Positions 41,147-46,667 of a stretch of 46,667 bases of DNA are shown here, in pieces. The notes under the pieces were generated by a model. It saw nothing but the letters and a program-made list of their open reading frames with translations, had not been told where the DNA came from and did not search any database. The number at the start of each line of letters is the position of its first letter. Positions within the stretch are counted from its first letter, which is position 1. Where the stretch lies: positions 1 through 46,667 of the forward strand of contig JADNRX010000404.1 of the NCBI GenBank assembly GCA_015501595.1, given 5' to 3'. Origin of the DNA: Hymenopellis radicata. Its lineage: Eukaryota > Basidiomycota > Agaricomycetes > Agaricales > Physalacriaceae. The translations under genes and the position numbers were made by a program.

Positions 41147-44100
41147 ATGTTTATTCGCGCTGCTCATCGGGCAGAGACGACTTGGCTGTCGTCTCGGCAG
41201 GGCCTTTGCCGTCCTGCACGCCTCTATTCCACCCCCACAAAACGGAACAATGCTGCTAGTGTTGCCCAGGCGGTTTCCCTCGAAGACCTTCCGTCCGCCA
41301 TATACACGCCGTCCCCCTCCTCGCAGCATATGGAGGGATATCTTCGACGGCGGCCGGCGTACACTCTGTTGCCTTCATTACGGCCACACGACAGCAGCTC
41401 GACCGTGAATGTCGAGTGGTACGGCGACACGGAATCGCAGGACCAGCTTGCCATCATGGACGCATGTCTGCACGACCTCTACGACGTGCACCGCGCCCAG
41501 ACAATATTTGAAAATCTGCGCAATTCGAAAGCCAGCACTCTTTTGGAGGTTCGGATATACAACGCATTTCTCGAGGCGTACCTGCAAATGGCGCAGAGGG
41601 AGCCGCAGACGTCTGAGGCTTGGCTGGGAAAGATGTGGGACCTCTACGAGTCGTTGGAGTCAGGCAACGCAAACCTGGCACCCACGCCGGGCACATATGC
41701 ACTCATGATCTTGTCTTTATTGCGGTAGGTGTCCTACTGCTTCACTTGATTCCGCGTAGCTTACATCATTTCTGTCAAGGACACCAGCTGACCTGCAATC
41801 TCTTTGTCCTTTTACTTACAAGGAATTGCTCTCCCGAATAACTGTTCGTGAGTACGATATCAAGAGAGTCGTATCGGACCGTGTCATCAGCAACGAGGAC
41901 GGCCCTCAGCTCATCAAAGAGCTTTCGCGCGCCGCAGTGCAGCTGAACCTGCCCAGTCTCGTCGCTGAACTCGGTGAGACACACGCCATGGCCACTGTTC
42001 AAGCAGACATTCTCGACACTGTTCCCGAAGTCCGGCCAGTCTTAAAAGATGTAGTGACAGTGAGCCCGACGACTCTTACTTTTATCGCTAGTGCTCACGT
42101 CTACTGCAGAAATCGGAAGACGGCACAGAGGAAACGACGACCAAAGAAATTCCCTTCAATCTCGACAACTTGCGTCGCCATCTCGCGCAAATAAACTTTG
42201 CGCGTCGCGTTCTTCCGGACGATCTTGCAGCACGTCAAAAGCTGCTTGAGGAGTCTGTTTACGACGTGGCCGTTGAGCGTCTCGAGCATGAAGCCGCCAT
42301 CCTCAATAACATCGGTGTCGGCAGCAGCTTCGGAAGGGATATTCGGCAATGGATGTGGGACTGGCATACCAAGCTCAAGGTCCGTTTAGAGGAAGAGGTT
42401 AAAAATATACAAAAGTTGGAGGCCCTTCCCGCAAAAAGGGGTACAAGGAAGATTCGCAACGACCTCTCGCAGTACCTCGTCCTCGTGCGCCCGGAACGTC
42501 TGTCGCTCATCACCATTATGGAGATTATGCGTTTACAAGGGAGCGGGGGGTGTCTCAGGGTATGAAGACGACCCGGGCGCTCATCGGCATCGGCAGGGCG
42601 ATTGAGGCGGAGTACAAGGCGCAGATGTGCAAGAAGAATAATATTGCGCTGCCGCCATTAAAACATTCGGCGGAACCGGGCTACTTTTCGGGTTTGGGCT
42701 ACAAGAATTTGTTAGAACGGCGGGTTGTCGCGGCTAGACATATCATGGACAGCGAGGCATGGACTTCGAACTGGACACAGGTTACACGGTCACAGGTTGG
42801 CGGTTTGGTTATTGATTGTTTAATGGACGTTGCCAAAGTCGTTCGGACGGCTCTGGACAAGGCTACTGGCCAAGTCGTGTATGTCCTGTCTTCCTTTTTT
42901 CGTGCTGTCTTGTCGATTGACTGTCATTCAAGCTCGGAAGAGCAACCTGCGTTTTATCATACATACGAACACCAACGTGGTCAAAAGTTGGGCGTTATTC
43001 GGTTTAATCAGGTACTTGCGGAAGCTATGGCCAAGGACAACTTGCGAACGACATTACATCCTCGACATCTGCCTATGTTGGTCGCGCCTCGACCATGGGT
43101 TGGACCGGAATCCGGAGGGTACTATTACAACAAGTGTATGTTTTCGGCCGTTCCTGTTAAGAATTTTGTTTTGCTCACTTCACTGCTCACAGCAACTGCT
43201 ATGCGATACAAGGAATCCGTGGAACAAGCGAGCTATCTGAGACATGCGTCCGATATGGGCAACGTCGAGCTCATCTACGCCGGCTTGGACGTCCTTGGTT
43301 CTACGCCTTGGGTCATTAATCAAAAGATCTTCGACGTGGTTTTGGAGGTTTGGAACAGCGGTGAAGGACTGGGGAAACTGCCTCCGGCGGTGTACGCTAC
43401 GCCTGACCCGTTTGCCCTCCTGATGCTAGTCCAAAGGAAAAGGCGCTTTATCTGTACAATCTCAAGTCGCACAGCCAGGAAAAGGCAAACAACCATTCGA
43501 AGAGGTGCAATGTCAATTATAAGATTGAGATTGCGCGTTCGGTGAGCTTTCTGCCTACTCGGTTTTTCGTTTGCATTGTTGACCGTGGTTTTAGTTATTG
43601 GGCGACAAGCTGTTCCAGCCGCATAACTTGGATTTCCGTGGGCGTGCCTATCCCATACCGCCGCATCTTAACCATATTGGAGACGATCTCAGTCGTGGAC
43701 TATTGAAATTTGCTGAGAGGAAGCCTCTGGGAGAACGCGGATGCGATGGCTCAAGATCCACCTTGCCAACTTGTACGGTTACGATAAAGCGAACTTTGAC
43801 GAGCGCGTACAGTTCGTTGAGGAACGTCTGGACGAGATTTTCGATAGCGCTACTGAACCTCTGACTGTAGAGACCTTTCACTCCTTGTGCACGTTTTTCT
43901 CACATTCTTTATAGGGACGAGGCTGGTGGAAAAAGGCTGATGATCCATGGCAGTGTCTGGCGACTTGCTTCGAGTTACACGAAGCCTTGACGTCTGACGA
44001 TCCGCTCGCATACGCTTCTTCTCAACCGGTGCATCAGGACGGAACTTGTAACGGACTGCAGCACTACGCCGCTCTCGGTGGTGACTCGCGCGGTGCCCAA

Positions 44101-45575
44101 CAGGTCAACCTTGCTGCTGGGAACGGCCTTCCGATGTCTACACGTACGTCGCCAACATGGTGGAATTACAGATTGTCAAGGACGTCGAGAGCGGAAACCC
44201 AGCTGCCATTATGCTGCAAAACAAGGTGTCGAGGAAGGTCGTCAAGCAGACAGTTATGACGACGGTTTATGGTGTCACGTACATTGGTGCTCGTGAGCAG
44301 ATTGAGAAGCAGATCAGGGCTATTGACGAGTTCAAAGACGCGGACAGTTGGATGTTGTCGTCTTACTTGGCCAAAGCTGTGAGCATTCCTGTTTGATTGG
44401 AAGATCGATGACTAAGTTGTCTATTTCTTCAGGTCCTGGGCTGTATCGGTGATCTTTTCAGTGGCGCCAAGGACATTCAGAACTGGTTGACTCTCTCGGC
44501 TCGCTTGATTGCGCGCGCTATTCCTGAGGAGCGACTTCCTGAGGCGTTGGATGAATTCAACCGATCGAAACAGATCAAGACGGAATACCTTCCGGTCGAC
44601 AAGCTCAAGAAGGAACAGTTGACTTCAGTCGTTTGGACTACCCTCGGACTTCCTATCGTTCAGCCGTACAGGAAAACGAAGAGAAAGCAGGTTATGACAA
44701 AGTGCAGACGGTGTATATTTCGGACCCTAATCTCGCGTCGGAAGGTATGTTTGGATCCTCGTTCGTTTAGAGCGTTGGTGCTGATGACATATGCTAGTCA
44801 ACTCGATGAAGCAAGCGTCTGCGTTCCCTCCCAACTTCATTCACAGCCTTGACGCGACCCACATGATGCTGTCTGCGTTGGAGTGCCAGGTATGGATATC
44901 CTCAGTTTTCGTTTGCATGAAGCTGATGTCCGTGTTTCAGACACAAGGATTAACGTTTGCTGCCGTGCACGATTCCTACTGGACACACGCCTGCAACATT
45001 GATCAAATGTCTACCATCATTCGTGATACGTTCATCGCCCTCCACTCATCTGATGTCTTGGGTAAACTGCGCGAAGAGGTGTGTTTTGTCTCCGTCCTCC
45101 GCCGGTACTTCTTTCACTGACGTTTGGTTAGTTTGCCGAGCGATACAAGAACTACAAAATTCCCCTTATCGATATGAAGAGTGTTTCGTTGATCAAGGCT
45201 CTCAAGACGAGCGGCGTGCAAGTGAAGGTGTCCAAGCGGCAGGCCGAGGAGCTTTCACTGCTGGAATCGATTCTGGTCGTGGACAATGCGAAGACTGCGG
45301 TGACTGAGGTGGAGACGACGGAGGAGGACAAGCAGCAGATGCTGCAGGAGGTCAGCGGCCTGGAGGACTTTGACGAGGAGCTTGAAGAGGTCGTCGATTC
45401 CGAGTTGCTGGACAAGGCGGAGCTGGCGAAGAAGGAAAAGAAGAAGGACCAGGCCAAGGCGCAGATGAAGCTCCTGGGCAAGTTTGTTACGCTGACCGAC
45501 GTGCTGCCGCCCGTGCCGAAAAAGGGAGATTTCCGCGTCGAGGCTATCAAGGCGTCGCAGTATTTCTTTTCTTGA
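41147..45575 (+). CDS. RPO41: Mitochondrial DNA-directed RNA polymerase, about 1301 aa, 11 exons, five apparent 1-base deletions
   Basis: A T7-phage-type single-subunit polymerase that transcribes the mitochondrial genome. Exons: 41147-41724, 41780-42059, 42110-42878, 42933-43135, 43193-43541, 43595-43866, 43915-44378, 44433-44744, 44798-44889, 44941-45078, 45132-45575. The presequence is [16 protein letters not shown]. Conserved catalytic blocks: [16 protein letters not shown], motif [19 protein letters not shown] with the metal-binding Asp, the motif B region [18 protein letters not shown], and motif [10 protein letters not shown] with the second Asp. The frame breaks at five homopolymers (42545-42550 G, 43415-43417 C, 43742 T, 44119-44121 G, 44699-44701 A); one added base at each restores every exon phase. 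No other stop is present. I favour sequencing error over decay. The C-terminal extension is acidic with coiled-coil character. Confidence 0.93.
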
Positions 45576-46667
45576 ACATTTTCGCAACTCGTCGTTTTTT
45601 TGCATTCACTCTTGCATCGCTATCTTATTGCATCCCTTCTTTTATTGCTTGGTTTCCGTCGCATGCATTGCTTAATGTATCTCTTACAATATCGTACTAA
45701 GTATATAGTAGACAATATATAAAAAACGTAGAAAGTGGTCGTCTTTTTGCGGGAATGAAAGTAGCGCTGTCCTTGGATATCGGTTGCACTATCTTCTCTC
45801 CGCTTGACCTTGAAGCTTGAAGTTCTTACCGCCGTGGATCGTCACCGAACGTCGCGGTGAGCTCGACTTCTTGGAACAGTGGAGAGCGCAAGAGACGTAC
45901 GGACGATCTCACCGTCGTCGCGTGCGCAGTGCGCACCTCTTGCGACCAGCCTGTGGACCACGTGGCTGTAACTCAACAACAACAACAACAACAACCTTCA
46001 CCGTTACTTGAACTTCGACTACCTTGAGGTCCTTACAATGAAACAAGCGGGCGTGGTTGCACTTCTTTGACTGCATCAGTTGATACTACGTTCGGGCACT
46101 GCATGATGATGGTCGATCCCCGAAGTTTTCAGGCTGCTCTCTTCCTGTCGCGCGCCCTACTAGGCTTTCTCGAGATACGGTCTCCTTTCCTCTCAACGGC
46201 ACTCTCGTACATCTGTGTCTAAGGTTTTCCCGTAGACCTTCCCTTCAATCGGACGGGCGACGCGGCCATCAAGGTTAAGTTTTTTCTCACTCACATCAAC
46301 CAGCTGAAATCTTACAACATGTGGCTTTGCCTTTACATTGCACGAAGCTGATGGAGTCTGGACATGATGAAAATAAGCGCGTTACCTAGGTTCGGCCGGG
46401 GGACGAAAGCCAGAGCTAAGTACGGGTGAGTGAATGGCAGGCACTACGGCATTACCAGTGGGGTCCCTAAGTTTGGAAAGCCATTATCACCTGCGACTCG
46501 TACTTGCGAGTCTCCGAGTCATTGACTCTGCGACACGTTGGAGCCAGAGTTCCTGGACTTCATTGGATGAATCATCGGCACCAGTCGCTATCAATCCGGG
46601 ACTAAGGTGAGCTCCCGTGGCCATCTACATCATGATGAGAAGAAGGACTTTTTGACATTCGATGAGA
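45576..46667. other. 3' flank of RPO41 and unassigned sequence
   Basis: The first 200 bp are T-rich 3' untranslated-like sequence. The rest, to the window end, has no supportable gene; the only longer open frame (45817-46011) is built over a CAA repeat. Confidence 0.45.
45974..45995. repeat. CAA trinucleotide microsatellite
   Basis: About seven uninterrupted CAA units. Confidence 0.9.

Noticed and set aside
45152..45605. Minus-strand open frames of 116-132 codons
   Set aside because: Antisense to the acidic C-terminal exon of RPO41; Ser- and Leu-rich shadows.
1..46667. CRISPR array, bacterial operons or phage genes
   Set aside because: No regularly spaced repeats and no prokaryotic gene structure; spliceosomal introns throughout show nuclear fungal DNA.

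Overview
The window is nuclear DNA of a mushroom-forming basidiomycete (Agaricomycete). The evidence is the very short GT-AG introns (about 45-70 nt) in almost every gene, the lineage-typical membrane families DUF6533 and DUF6534, a DUF6699 protein, Agaricomycete-style F-box proteins, a multi-exon P450, and single-copy eukaryotic genes (U2 snRNA, eL34, ATP14, IF1, mitochondrial RNA polymerase). I built the gene models by hand from splice sites and reading-frame phase.

Layout. 1-8 kb: two copies of one F-box gene, one of them a deletion-scarred fragment, around an uncharacterised gene; a LINE (non-LTR retrotransposon) 3' remnant; a head-to-head pair of coiled-coil genes; a small unknown gene. 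8-13 kb: an unresolved minus-strand coding trace, a 13-exon P450, and a DUF6699 protein on the opposite strand. 13-17 kb: gene-poor. 17-22 kb: a PalI/Rim9-type membrane protein, a DUF6534 membrane protein, U2 snRNA (minus strand), then eL34. 21.8-29.5 kb: an ADA2-type adenosine deaminase pseudogene, an F-box gene, an uncharacterised four-exon gene and a DUF6533 membrane protein. 29.5-34.2 kb: a small secreted protein, a CsbD-like stress protein and a second DUF6533 gene. 36.6-45.6 kb: a mitochondrial group. The ATP synthase inhibitor IF1 and ATP synthase subunit h (ATP14) are divergent across only 60 bp. An alpha/beta-hydrolase (with a degenerate copy of its first exon upstream) and an unknown gene come next, then the mitochondrial RNA polymerase RPO41.

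How the genes relate. IF1, ATP14 and RPO41 all serve mitochondrial energy production or gene expression, and the first two probably share one promoter. PalI and the three DUF6533/6534 proteins are multi-pass membrane proteins. The P450 and the hydrolase are metabolic enzymes without an evident biosynthetic cluster. No CRISPR array, origin or intact mobile element was seen.

Caution on sequence quality. RPO41 is conserved along its whole length yet needs five single-base additions, all in short homopolymers, to read through; adding them makes the phase of all 11 exons agree. Several other broken genes show the same signature. Some apparent pseudogenes here may therefore be assembly errors. The P450, DUF6534, PalI, eL34 and hydrolase models read through with no correction.
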